Assembly (NCBI RefSeq): GCF_007748115.1 | Contig: NZ_CP036289.1 | Coordinates: forward strand, 3,286,001-3,350,000 | DNA: 64,000 bases | DNA from: Bremerella volcania | Lineage (GTDB): Bacteria > Planctomycetota > Planctomycetia > Pirellulales > Pirellulaceae | Reading direction: 5' to 3' | Shown here: piece by piece, positions 35,107 to 42,239 of the stretch | How the letters are laid out: each line of letters begins with the position of its first letter | How positions within the stretch are numbered: position 1 is the stretch's first letter | Position numbers and translations under genes: made by a program | Notes under the pieces: generated by a model | Told to the model about the DNA's origin: nothing | Databases searched by the model: none | Seen by the model: only the letters and a program-made list of their open reading frames with translations

Positions 35107-36137
35107 TAACGCATTCCTTTCAGGCCTTTGGTTGCCCGTTGCAAGATCAGTGAGCCAATGATGTTTACGACCAGGGTGATGCCCATCAGGACCACGCCTG
35201 CGTACATCAGGACGCCCACTTTCATCTCGTCGCTACCCGCTTCGGAGAAGTTATTGGCGAGTAAGGCAGCCAACGTGTTGGCTGGAGAAAAGATGGAGAC
35301 GTCGATCGTATTCATATTCCCGACAAGCATGGCCAGGGCCATCGTTTCGCCCAAGGCTCGTCCGAAAGCCAGAACGATACCACCAAAGATGCCACCGGAA
35401 GCGGTGGGCAGGACCACCGATAATATTGTCTCCCAACGCGTCGCGCCCAAGCCGTAAGAGGCCTCGCGCAGCTTCGGTGGAACCGCCACGAGCGCGTCAC
35501 GACTAATCGCGGAGATGGTAGGAAGAATCATAATCGCCAAGACGAACGAGGCGGTAAGCATGCCGGGGCCTTGGTAGCGGGTACCAAAAAGGGGGAACCA
35601 CCCCATGTTGTCGTGCAGCCAGTTGCAGGGTTCACGCAGCAGGGGCATCACCACGAAGATTCCCCACAAACCGTAAACCACACTGGGAATCGCAGCGAGC
35701 AGTTCGACCAGATTCTTGAGGGTACTTTCCGACCAACTGGGCAGCTGGCCCCAGAAACGGTGAAACTGAATGCCAAATAGCTTCAGGATCTGAAAGACGA
35801 AGTTGCCAAGGTAGCCTTCGCTGAGAAACACGGCGACGGCAATTCCGAAGAACGACCCAATAAATAAAGCTAGAAGCGAGCTGTAGAGCGTCCCCCAGAT
35901 TTCAGGGAGGATGCCATACTCCGATGTATTCGGGTCCCACGTCCGACCCGACAGAAAACCAGCCCCATACTCCTGAATGGCTGGACTTGCCTTCCAGGTA
36001 ATCTCGACGACGATGTAGGCCATGACGATGATCGTCAGCCAGGCAAACGCCGAGCAGGTAAATCGAAAAACTCGATCTATTCCCCGCTCGACGGACGTCG
36101 GAGGTCGAGAAATCGGCGACCTTGTTGGATGATCCAT
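35106..36137 (-). CDS. pstC: Phosphate ABC transporter permease
   Basis: A 343-residue permease from the ATG at 36137 (MDHPTRSPISRPP); the longer frame up to 36290 reads through the intercistronic hairpin and part of pstS and is rejected. Motifs are ELLAAIPSVVYGLWGIFV, KLREASYGLGATRWETILSVVLPTA and AFGRALGETMALAMLVGN. A loop of about 60 residues between helices 2 and 4 (KLFGIQFHRFWGQLPSW) is longer than in E. coli PstC but common in other phyla. Confidence 0.94.
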   Translation of the reverse strand: MDHPTRSPISRPPTSVERGIDRVFRFTCSAFAWLTIIVMAYIVVEITWKASPAIQEYGAGFLSGRTWDPNTSEYGILPEIWGTLYSSLLALFIGSFFGIAVAVFLSEGYLGNFVFQILKLFGIQFHRFWGQLPSWSESTLKNLVELLAAIPSVVYGLWGIFVVMPLLREPCNWLHDNMGWFPLFGTRYQGPGMLTASFVLAIMILPTISAISRDALVAVPPKLREASYGLGATRWETILSVVLPTASGGIFGGIVLAFGRALGETMALAMLVGNMNTIDVSIFSPANTLAALLANNFSEAGSDEMKVGVLMYAGVVLMGITLVVNIIGSLILQRATKGLKGMR

Positions 36138-36161
36138 GGATGCCGCAACATGTTGTTGTAG

Positions 36162-36196
36162 AAAACCAGGCTTGGTGAGTATCTCACCAAGCCTGG
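36162..36196 (-). terminator. Intercistronic hairpin between pstS and pstC
   Basis: A perfect 14-bp stem (36166-36179 with 36183-36196) with a three-base loop is followed on the minus strand by TTTTC. It sits 11 bases after the pstS stop and 25 before the pstC start. Partial termination or mRNA protection here would give more binding protein than permease. Confidence 0.75.
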
Positions 36197-36207
36197 AAGA
36201 AGTTGGC

Positions 36208-37287
36208 TTACTTCGCGGAAATGTTATCCAACGCGGCCGTAACCTTGCTGGTAACTGCTTCCGGCAAAGGAATGTATCCGAGTTCCTCACTCGATTCCTG
36301 TCCCGTGGTCAGACAGTACTTGATCATCTCCTTGAACGCTTCCATCTTCTTGGAATCGTCGTACGTCTTGTAAGCGATGATCCACGTGTACGTGACGATT
36401 GGCCACGAGTCTTCGCCTTCTGGATCCGGCACGAATGCGATCAACGATGGCGGGAATTCCACCGAGGCCAGAGCGGCTTGAGCCGAGTCAATCGAAGGCT
36501 TGATGTACTTGCCAGCTTTGTTTTCCAGCGAAGCCATCGACAGACCCGTCTTTTCGGCGTAACCAAATTCGACGTAGCCAATCGAACCTGGGGTCTGCTT
36601 CAGCGAAGTGGTCACCCCTTCGTTCCCCTTGCTCTTGGTACCAACGGGCCAGTTCGGAGCCTTGTTGACGCCAACTTCGCTGTTGAACTTTTCGCTGATC
36701 GCGGCCAGGTGCTGGGTGAAGTTGTAGGTCGTGCCGCTGGAGTCCGAGCGAACGATGACGTTGATGTCTTCGTCGGGAAGTTCCACGCCTTCGTTGGTGG
36801 CAGCAATCTTAGGATCGTTCCACTTCGTGATTTCCTTCAGGAAGATCCCAGCGTAGGCATCGCGGGAAAGCTTCAATTCTTCGACGCCTTCAAGATTGTA
36901 GGCAATCACGATGGCACCGGCGGTCATCGGAAGCAGCTGGACGCCGCGCTCGACCTTGGCCATCTCTTCATCGGTCATCGCGGCATCGCTGGCACCGAAA
37001 TCGACCGTACCGTCGATCACGGCGCTCACGCCGGAACCGCTACCGACCGATTGGTAATCGATTTGAACGTTGTCGTGTTCGTTGGAGTAGGTCTTGAACC
37101 ATGCTCCGTACAAGAGAGCGGGGAAGCTGGCCCCGGCGCCTTGCAGCTTAATGAGTTCACCGGAACTCTGACCGCCACCGCTTCCGCCGTTCGCGGATGG
37201 CTTGTTTCCACCGGTGCAGCCGACGGTGGCGACCATCATGGCAGCCAGAGCGACATACGAGCCCAAGTTTGATGGAGTGATTTGCAT
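36208..37287 (-). CDS. pstS: Phosphate ABC transporter binding lipoprotein
   Basis: A 359-residue PstS. The ATG at 37287 (MQITPSNLGSYVALAAMMV) gives a signal with a lipobox-like ending TVGC; longer frames reach 37503 but have no signal character. A Gly/Ser linker (GGNKPSANGGSGGGQSSG) follows the Cys. Phosphate-binding motifs are LQGAGASFPALLY, YQSVGSGSGVSAVIDGTVDFGASDAAM and VIVRSDSSGTTYNFTQHL. It is first gene of the pst operon, with a repeat-type Pho-box candidate about 100 bases upstream. Confidence 0.94.
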   Translation of the reverse strand: MQITPSNLGSYVALAAMMVATVGCTGGNKPSANGGSGGGQSSGELIKLQGAGASFPALLYGAWFKTYSNEHDNVQIDYQSVGSGSGVSAVIDGTVDFGASDAAMTDEEMAKVERGVQLLPMTAGAIVIAYNLEGVEELKLSRDAYAGIFLKEITKWNDPKIAATNEGVELPDEDINVIVRSDSSGTTYNFTQHLAAISEKFNSEVGVNKAPNWPVGTKSKGNEGVTTSLKQTPGSIGYVEFGYAEKTGLSMASLENKAGKYIKPSIDSAQAALASVEFPPSLIAFVPDPEGEDSWPIVTYTWIIAYKTYDDSKKMEAFKEMIKYCLTTGQESSEELGYIPLPEAVTSKVTAALDNISAK

Positions 37288-37384
37288 GCTTGGTCGTTTC
37301 CCCACAAAAGGATTACCCAGGATGTTATTCGAGATCGTGATAGGAGGTTTGTTGAGCCCTTTCATCGCACCCCCGTTTGTGGGG

Positions 37385-37408
37385 TCAACTGTTAACTCAA
37401 CATCAACA
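37385..37408 (-). promoter_or_regulatory. Pho-box-like direct repeats upstream of pstS
   Basis: On the minus strand the region reads TGTTGATGTTGAGTTAACAG then TTGA. It contains TGTTGA twice in tandem followed by GTTAACAGTTGA, with spacing near 11 bases. PhoB/PhoP sites are tandem direct repeats of this size, though no exact consensus is known for planctomycetes. It lies about 100 bases before the pstS ATG. Confidence 0.4.
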
Positions 37409-37728
37409 AGGACGATTACTCTTTTGAGCTTCGCAATGCCTACCAAGAGAAACGCATTCCAGCCCCAAATTCGCCCTTCAGACACAAAATCTAAGGGGTG
37501 CAATCGAGCATCACAACCCGCTCTAAGAGATGCACGCAGAATCTTAACATCCGCCTTAACATTTCCCCCTACTTTGTGATAGCGACGATTGAATTCTTTC
37601 TAAGTAGTGCGAATTTTGGCATCGATCTAAGCGCTGTCGTTCACCATATTTATCAATTTTTCACACGCCTCGTCTCTTGCCGTCAGTAAGTCCTGGCCAC
37701 CTTCCGAGCAAAATCTACCAATCGCGGC

Positions 37729-37745
37729 TGGCATCGAACTTGCAC
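37729..37745 (+). promoter_or_regulatory. Sigma-54 promoter for the SDR-VKOR-SPW operon
   Basis: TGGCAT-CGAAC-TTGCAC carries the invariant GG (37730-37731) and GC (37742-37743) exactly ten bases apart and fits the -24/-12 consensus at nearly all positions. Transcription would start near 37755, 37 bases before the first gene. An enhancer-binding activator would be required. Confidence 0.75.
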
Positions 37746-37791
37746 CTCCTATCCAAAAACGCACTCAGAAAAAAGAAAAGGAGGTTCATCC

Positions 37792-38883
37792 ATGAATACG
37801 CCACAGATTCAGCGGCCAATCGTACTTGTGACGGGAAGTGGGGGTCTTATCGGATCACGCATCGTTCCCGAATTACGGAAGTCTTACACCGTCGTCGGAA
37901 TGGACCTGCATCCCCCTGAGCAAGAGGAGGCCGACGTCGATCACTGGATTCAGGTCGATTTAACCGATGATGAGAGCGTCGCAGAGGCGTTTTCAGAACT
38001 TCAAACAAACCATGGAAGCGATTTGGCCAGCGTAATTCACTTGGCGGCCTACTACGACTTTAGTGGAAACGAAAGCCCACTCTACGACGAGCTAACGGTT
38101 CAAGGTACTCGGCGACTTGTCGATCAATTGCGGAGCATGCAGGTCGAGCAGCTGTTATTCACGAGCAGTTTGCTCGTGATGAATTCCGTCGACGTGGGAA
38201 ACCGCCTGACGGAGCAATCCCCCACCAATGCCGAGTGGGCTTATCCGCAGTCCAAGTTGGCTACCGAACAGTTGCTGCGCGAGCAGCACGGAGATATCCC
38301 GGTACTCATCCTTAGAATCGCTGGCGTCTACGACGAAGCATGTCATTCGTTGCCGATCTCGAACCAGATTCAACGCATCTACGAAAAGCAGATGGAGAGT
38401 TATTTTTTCCCTGGTGACGCGAACTGTGGCCAATCTTTTGTCCACTTGGAAGACCTCACGCGGTGCATTCTGGCGGCGGTGGATCGACGGAATCAACTTC
38501 CCAGCTTTAAGACACTTCTCGTTGGCGAAGAAGACGTCATGAGTTATGGACAATTGCAAGACGCAATCGGCCAGCACTTGCATGGGAAGGAATGGCCCAC
38601 CATTCGAATTCCCGCGGCGGCCGCGAAAGCCGGTGCCTGGGTTAAGCAGCAGATGGCATGTCGTGAGGAGGACGAACCCTTCATTAAGCCGTGGATGGTT
38701 GACCTGGCGGATCAGAATTATCCGATCGACGCGACGGAAGCCCGACACGTCCTGGGATGGACGCCTAACCACTCACTTCGGGGCACGTTGCCGGAGATGT
38801 TAAGCAAACTCAAGGAAAACCCTGCCCAGTTCTACGAGATCAACGGTTTGGGCTCACGAGAACCAAGTGAACAACGGGGGTGA
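37792..38883 (+). CDS. NAD-dependent epimerase/dehydratase (extended SDR)
   Basis: A 363-residue Rossmann protein. AAGGAGG lies upstream with good spacing. The nucleotide motif is VLVTGSGGLIGSRI (GxxGxxG), the active-site motif is YPQSK (AYPQSKLATEQLL) with an upstream Ser in FTSSLLVMN, and the C-terminus has GWTPNHSLRGTLPEM. This is the extended SDR pattern of sugar-nucleotide epimerases or dehydratases; the substrate is not evident. It heads a three-gene operon with the VKOR-like and SPW-like genes under a sigma-54 promoter. The stop overlaps the longest frame of the next gene. Confidence 0.87.
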   Translation: MNTPQIQRPIVLVTGSGGLIGSRIVPELRKSYTVVGMDLHPPEQEEADVDHWIQVDLTDDESVAEAFSELQTNHGSDLASVIHLAAYYDFSGNESPLYDELTVQGTRRLVDQLRSMQVEQLLFTSSLLVMNSVDVGNRLTEQSPTNAEWAYPQSKLATEQLLREQHGDIPVLILRIAGVYDEACHSLPISNQIQRIYEKQMESYFFPGDANCGQSFVHLEDLTRCILAAVDRRNQLPSFKTLLVGEEDVMSYGQLQDAIGQHLHGKEWPTIRIPAAAAKAGAWVKQQMACREEDEPFIKPWMVDLADQNYPIDATEARHVLGWTPNHSLRGTLPEMLSKLKENPAQFYEINGLGSREPSEQRG

Positions 38884-38887
38884 GTTC

Positions 38888-39544
38888 ATGAGTTCGTCTC
38901 TACCCCATTCAGCCCTGGAAAAGCTTGACGAACACGATCCGGTTCGTCCTTGGTCCTACAATCCTTCCGCCTGGTCGCAGCGAGTGCCCGTCTGTGTGCT
39001 CGCATTTGCGGCCACGATCATCGCCGCACACTTGGCCGCGTTCCAGTGGGGTTTAATCAACTATGTATGGGATCCCATATTTGGTGAGCAAAGTGCCAAC
39101 GTGATCGGCTCGGAGATAGCCAAAAAGATGGATCGCTGGGTAGGCGTTCCCGATGCGGCGCTGGGGGCGATTGCTTACCTGGGAGATGCTATCTTCGGCT
39201 TAGCCGGTTCGACGCGGCGCTGGTACGAACGCCCGTGGATCGTCATTTTGTTCGGCATTGACGTCATACCTCTTGGAATCGTGAGTGTGATTCTCGTCAT
39301 GGTGCAAACTTTCGTTCTCGGACAATGGTGTTTTCTGTGCTTGATCACTGCAACGGTTTCCCTAGCGTTGATCTACCTGGCGTACGACGAGGTCTATTCA
39401 TCGCTACTTTTCCTATGGAAGGTGTGGCTACGCAGTCGCCGAGTCAACACGCTTTGGACGGCAATTTGTGGTTATCCCACGGAAGTCAGCGGACACGTCA
39501 TTGAAGAAATGATTGGTTCTTGCGATGCCAGGAAAGAAGAATAG
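38888..39544 (+). CDS. VKOR-like membrane protein with only the CxxC pair
   Basis: A 218-residue protein, started at the ATG at 38888 with GGGGGTG upstream (a GTG at 38867 is in frame). About four helices span residues 35-180. GVPDAALGAIAYLG and GQWCFLCLITATVSLALIYL match bacterial vitamin K epoxide reductase, including the redox CxxC (CFLC). The second, loop cysteine pair normally found near residue 60-75 is missing; that place reads QSANVIGSEI. It might therefore not relay electrons from a partner in the normal way. It lies in the sigma-54 operon between the SDR and SPW genes. Confidence 0.8.
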   Translation: MSSSLPHSALEKLDEHDPVRPWSYNPSAWSQRVPVCVLAFAATIIAAHLAAFQWGLINYVWDPIFGEQSANVIGSEIAKKMDRWVGVPDAALGAIAYLGDAIFGLAGSTRRWYERPWIVILFGIDVIPLGIVSVILVMVQTFVLGQWCFLCLITATVSLALIYLAYDEVYSSLLFLWKVWLRSRRVNTLWTAICGYPTEVSGHVIEEMIGSCDARKEE

Positions 39545-39546
39545 AA

Positions 39547-39915
39547 ATGTGGCCTCGAGTCGTTGAATTCATGCTTGGCTGCTGGTTACTGTGCAGCCCG
39601 TTTATCTTTCGAGAAGAGAATCACTCAGGCATTGATTCCTACGTCGACTTCGGACTTGGAAGTCTGGTGATCAGCTTCTCCGCATTGGCATTTTGGAGAC
39701 CAGCGCGATATTCCCATCTGGCGACACTTTTCGTTTCGTTATTGATGATTCTTGTACCACGTTTTGCTCTTTCACCTGAAATCTCGCCTGCCGGTCAAAA
39801 CTTTATGGTGATAGGCCTGTTGCTCTTGATGTTTGCGATGATTCCCAACAAGGCCTTTTCCACACCATCTGCGTGGCAGAAAGAGATGCCAAGCCAAGCG
39901 TCGCAAAAGACATAG
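39547..39915 (+). CDS. SPW-repeat-like small membrane protein
   Basis: A 122-residue protein with four hydrophobic segments. The ATG at 39547 is preceded by AGGAAAG. The motif LGCWLLCSPFIF resembles the SPW repeat (W-x-SP-W/F), with a half-repeat pattern later (SLVISFSALAFW). SPW-repeat proteins are often found next to VKOR and SDR genes, as here. Function is unknown; the gene is last of the sigma-54 operon. Confidence 0.72.
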   Translation: MWPRVVEFMLGCWLLCSPFIFREENHSGIDSYVDFGLGSLVISFSALAFWRPARYSHLATLFVSLLMILVPRFALSPEISPAGQNFMVIGLLLLMFAMIPNKAFSTPSAWQKEMPSQASQKT

Positions 39916-39963
39916 CTGAAAGATCGGTTGCCAATCGCTCTGGCAGTTGGTCGCGCAAGAAGA

Positions 39964-39987
39964 AAGCCATCGCGGGAAGGATGGCTT
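39964..39987. terminator. Hairpin between convergent genes
   Basis: AAGCCATC (39964-39971) and GATGGCTT (39980-39987) form a perfect 8-bp stem with an eight-base loop. It lies between the plus-strand SPW gene and the minus-strand 69-residue gene. There is no T-run on the plus strand, and on the minus strand only TTTC. Confidence 0.45.
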
Positions 39988-40010
39988 AGCGTGTAGTAAC
40001 TTGCCTGCTG

Positions 40011-40220
40011 CTAGCTCGCGGCGACAGCTTGTAGAAATGTGGTCATGTCGATCGTATTGAGCAACAGGCCGATTTGCTTCATTTCAGCAACCTGCTTGCG
40101 ACGTGTCCGCTCTTGGGTGCTCCACGATCGGCGTACTTCGCGACAGGCCTCGGCAAGGGAACGTTTCGTGACGTGTTGTTCTTCGGTCGAAGGCGATTCA
40201 AGGCAAACTAGCGTGCTCAT
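40011..40220 (-). CDS. Small basic protein, hypothetical, sigma-54 controlled
   Basis: A 69-residue soluble protein started at the ATG at 40220, which has GGAG nine bases upstream; an ATG five codons earlier is weaker. The middle is basic and helical (REVRRSWSTQERTRRKQVAEM), and the end is hydrophobic (LLLNTIDMTTFLQAVAAS). No family is recognised. A near-consensus sigma-54 promoter sits 50 bases upstream, which strongly supports a real gene. It is divergent from the glycine-rich membrane protein gene. Confidence 0.7.
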   Translation of the reverse strand: MSTLVCLESPSTEEQHVTKRSLAEACREVRRSWSTQERTRRKQVAEMKQIGLLLNTIDMTTFLQAVAAS

Positions 40221-40268
40221 ATGTCGAAACTCCATTTTGAGGAAAGCGTTGTTGTTGCCCTGGCTTTA

Positions 40269-40285
40269 TGCAATTGCCGTACCAA
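40269..40285 (-). promoter_or_regulatory. Sigma-54 promoter for the 69-residue protein gene
   Basis: On the minus strand the site reads TTGGTACGGCAATTGCA, with GG and GC ten bases apart and one mismatch to the -24/-12 consensus. Transcription would start near 40258, giving a leader of about 38 bases. Confidence 0.7.
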
Positions 40286-40327
40286 ATGATCGCTGATCTC
40301 ACGGAAGTCCTCTCGTAAACCTGGAGT

Positions 40328-40344
40328 CAGGCATGGGCTTTGCG
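40328..40344 (+). promoter_or_regulatory. Sigma-54 promoter for the glycine-rich membrane protein gene
   Basis: CAGGCATGGGCTTTGCG keeps GGCA and TTGC with GG (40330-40331) and GC (40342-40343) ten bases apart. Transcription would start near 40355, about 60 bases before the ATG at 40417. It diverges from the site at 40269-40285. Confidence 0.65.
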
Positions 40345-40416
40345 GAGATCTAAAAACCAAGAAAATGCGTGATTCTCGCGAGTCATCCGCCTAGAATTCA
40401 GCTGGAGGGGTCAATC

Positions 40417-40929
40417 ATGTCCAGACATTGTGCCGTTGCGATATATGACGAGTTTTCAGCAGCCCAAAAGGCTGTTCAGCAGCTCGATGAAAGTAAATTT
40501 CCTTCCGATCAAGTCTCGTTGGTGGCAAACAGCGTTCATCAAGATCTTCAGTCGACCAACATCCTCCAATATGGGGATGAGTCCGAGAAGGACGCCGCTT
40601 TCGGTGCTGGCGTCGGGGGGCTTCTGGGCTTTTTCATGGCCGCTCCCCTGCTAACGATTCCTGGCTTCGGGCTGATGCTGATCGCCGGGCCGATAACTAC
40701 CGGAATTACGGGAGCGATTGTCGGCGGCATCCTCGGCTCGATGATCGGCTGGGGAGTGCATGAAGATCATGTCGCCGAATATGAGGATGAAGTCCGCCAG
40801 GGAGCGTTTCTCGTCGTTGCCAATGGCGATCCATTTGAGGTCGACTACGCAAAACAAGTTCTCGATCAAACCAACGCGCGCTGCGTCTCGATGCATGTAA
40901 GGGAAAGTGCCGACAGCATCGAGCCGTAA
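40417..40929 (+). CDS. General-stress-type protein with glycine-zipper membrane segment
   Basis: A 170-residue protein; the ATG at 40417 has GGAGGGG upstream. Residues 1-45 (CAVAIYDEFSAAQKAVQQLD, FPSDQVSLVAN) look like the N-terminal fold of the general-stress-protein 17M/YflT-like domain. Residues 60-115 are a long Gly/Ala-rich hydrophobic stretch (GAGVGGLLGFFMAAPLLTIP, ITGAIVGGILGSMIGWGV). The C-terminus repeats the beta-alpha pattern (GAFLVVANGDPFEVDYAKQV). Proteins of this type are stress-induced with unknown mechanism. The sigma-54 promoter fits induction. Confidence 0.75.
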   Translation: MSRHCAVAIYDEFSAAQKAVQQLDESKFPSDQVSLVANSVHQDLQSTNILQYGDESEKDAAFGAGVGGLLGFFMAAPLLTIPGFGLMLIAGPITTGITGAIVGGILGSMIGWGVHEDHVAEYEDEVRQGAFLVVANGDPFEVDYAKQVLDQTNARCVSMHVRESADSIEP

Positions 40930-40942
40930 AAGCACAGCGCAC

Positions 40943-40979
40943 AAAAAAAAGAGCCGGCGCACACTTGGCCAGCTCTTTT
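40943..40979. terminator. Two-way terminator between the stress gene and sucB
   Basis: Eight A and GAGC at 40943-40954 face GCTCTTTT at 40972-40979, giving an 8-bp outer stem with partial pairing inside. A- and T-tracts serve both strands. It ends the plus-strand gene at 40929 and the minus-strand sucB at 41001. Confidence 0.65.
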
Positions 40980-41000
40980 GGTTGGTTCATATTCGCGGGA

Positions 41001-42221
41001 TTAGGCTTCGATCAGCATCCGAGATGGTTCTTCGATCGCTTCCTTGATGCGTTTCAGGAAGGTCACCGCTTCGCGGCCATCGACGATTCGGTGATCGTAG
41101 GTCAACGCGAGGTACATCATCGGGCGAATCACGACCTGGCCGTTCACAGCCACCGGGCGTTCTTCGATCGCATGCATCCCCAGCACGCCGCTTTGCGGTG
41201 GATTGACGATCGGCGTCGAGAGCATCGAGCCGTACACACCGCCATTGCTGATGGTGAAAGTACCGCCAGATAGTTCTTCCGGCTTCAGTTGGTTGCTTTT
41301 GGCACGACCAGCGAACTCTTGGATTGCCTGTTCGATCTCGGCGAAGCTCATGCGTTCGGCGAACTTGAGCACCGGAACCACCAGCCCTTTGCCCGAGCCA
41401 ACCGCGATACCGATATGGAAATAATTTCGATAAGCGATGTTCGTCTCGTCGCGAATTTCGGCATTCAGTTCCGGGTGGGCTTTCAGGGCGTCGATCAGGG
41501 CCTTGGTGAAGAACGACATGAAGCCCAGTTTGACGCCGTAACGTTTCTGGAACGACTCGCCGTGACGCTTTCGCAGGTCCATGACGTACGACATGTCGAC
41601 CTGGTTGAACGTCGTGAGCAGGGCCGCCTTCTGTTGGGCTTCGACCAGCTTCGAGGCAATGCGGCGACGAATGAGGCTCATCGGAATGACCTCTTCCATC
41701 TCCTTTTCATTGCGATTGCCCGAGTCCGCACTCGGCCGGCTGGAGATCGACTGAACGTACTTCTCGACGTCCTCACGGCGGACCGTCTTGCCGGCTGGCG
41801 CGACGTCAGAAGCGGATAGACCGTGCTTTAGCAGTTCTCGGCGACCGGAGGGAGTCGCTTGGGTGTCTTCATTGCTCGAAGCGGACTTGGCATTACCGTC
41901 GCTCTTGGTGGCCGCGGCTGGCTCAGCTTTCGGCTGATCGGCCTTCTTCGATTTCTTGTCCGACTTCGCCGCTGGCTTGCCGGCACCTTCTTCGAACAGC
42001 GCGATCACTTCGCCGACCGAAACGATCTCGCCTTCTTGCTTCAGAATTTTCTGCAGCGTGCAATTGGCCGGGGCAGCGAGGTCCATGGAAGCCTTATCGG
42101 TTTCCAACTCGACCACGTCCTCGTCTTCCTGGACGCTTTCCCCTTCGCTTTTCAGCCACTTGAGGATCTGCACTTCCTGAATCGACTCGCCCGATTCAGG
42201 CACTTTCAATTCGATGGTCAT
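41001..42221 (-). CDS. sucB: 2-oxoglutarate dehydrogenase E2, dihydrolipoyl succinyltransferase
   Basis: A 406-residue E2 enzyme. The lipoyl domain has the modified Lys in [14 protein letters not shown] near residue 43. An Ala/Lys-rich linker ([20 protein letters not shown]) leads to the peripheral-subunit-binding domain ([17 protein letters not shown]). The catalytic domain ends with [16 protein letters not shown], containing the HxxxDG active site. [16 protein letters not shown] and [18 protein letters not shown] are typical of SucB. It transfers succinyl groups to CoA in the citric acid cycle. It starts 18 bases after sucA; E3 is not in the window. Confidence 0.95.
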   Translation of the reverse strand: MTIELKVPESGESIQEVQILKWLKSEGESVQEDEDVVELETDKASMDLAAPANCTLQKILKQEGEIVSVGEVIALFEEGAGKPAAKSDKKSKKADQPKAEPAAATKSDGNAKSASSNEDTQATPSGRRELLKHGLSASDVAPAGKTVRREDVEKYVQSISSRPSADSGNRNEKEMEEVIPMSLIRRRIASKLVEAQQKAALLTTFNQVDMSYVMDLRKRHGESFQKRYGVKLGFMSFFTKALIDALKAHPELNAEIRDETNIAYRNYFHIGIAVGSGKGLVVPVLKFAERMSFAEIEQAIQEFAGRAKSNQLKPEELSGGTFTISNGGVYGSMLSTPIVNPPQSGVLGMHAIEERPVAVNGQVVIRPMMYLALTYDHRIVDGREAVTFLKRIKEAIEEPSRMLIEA

Positions 42222-42239
42222 CTTCCGCAGCTGTCCTTT

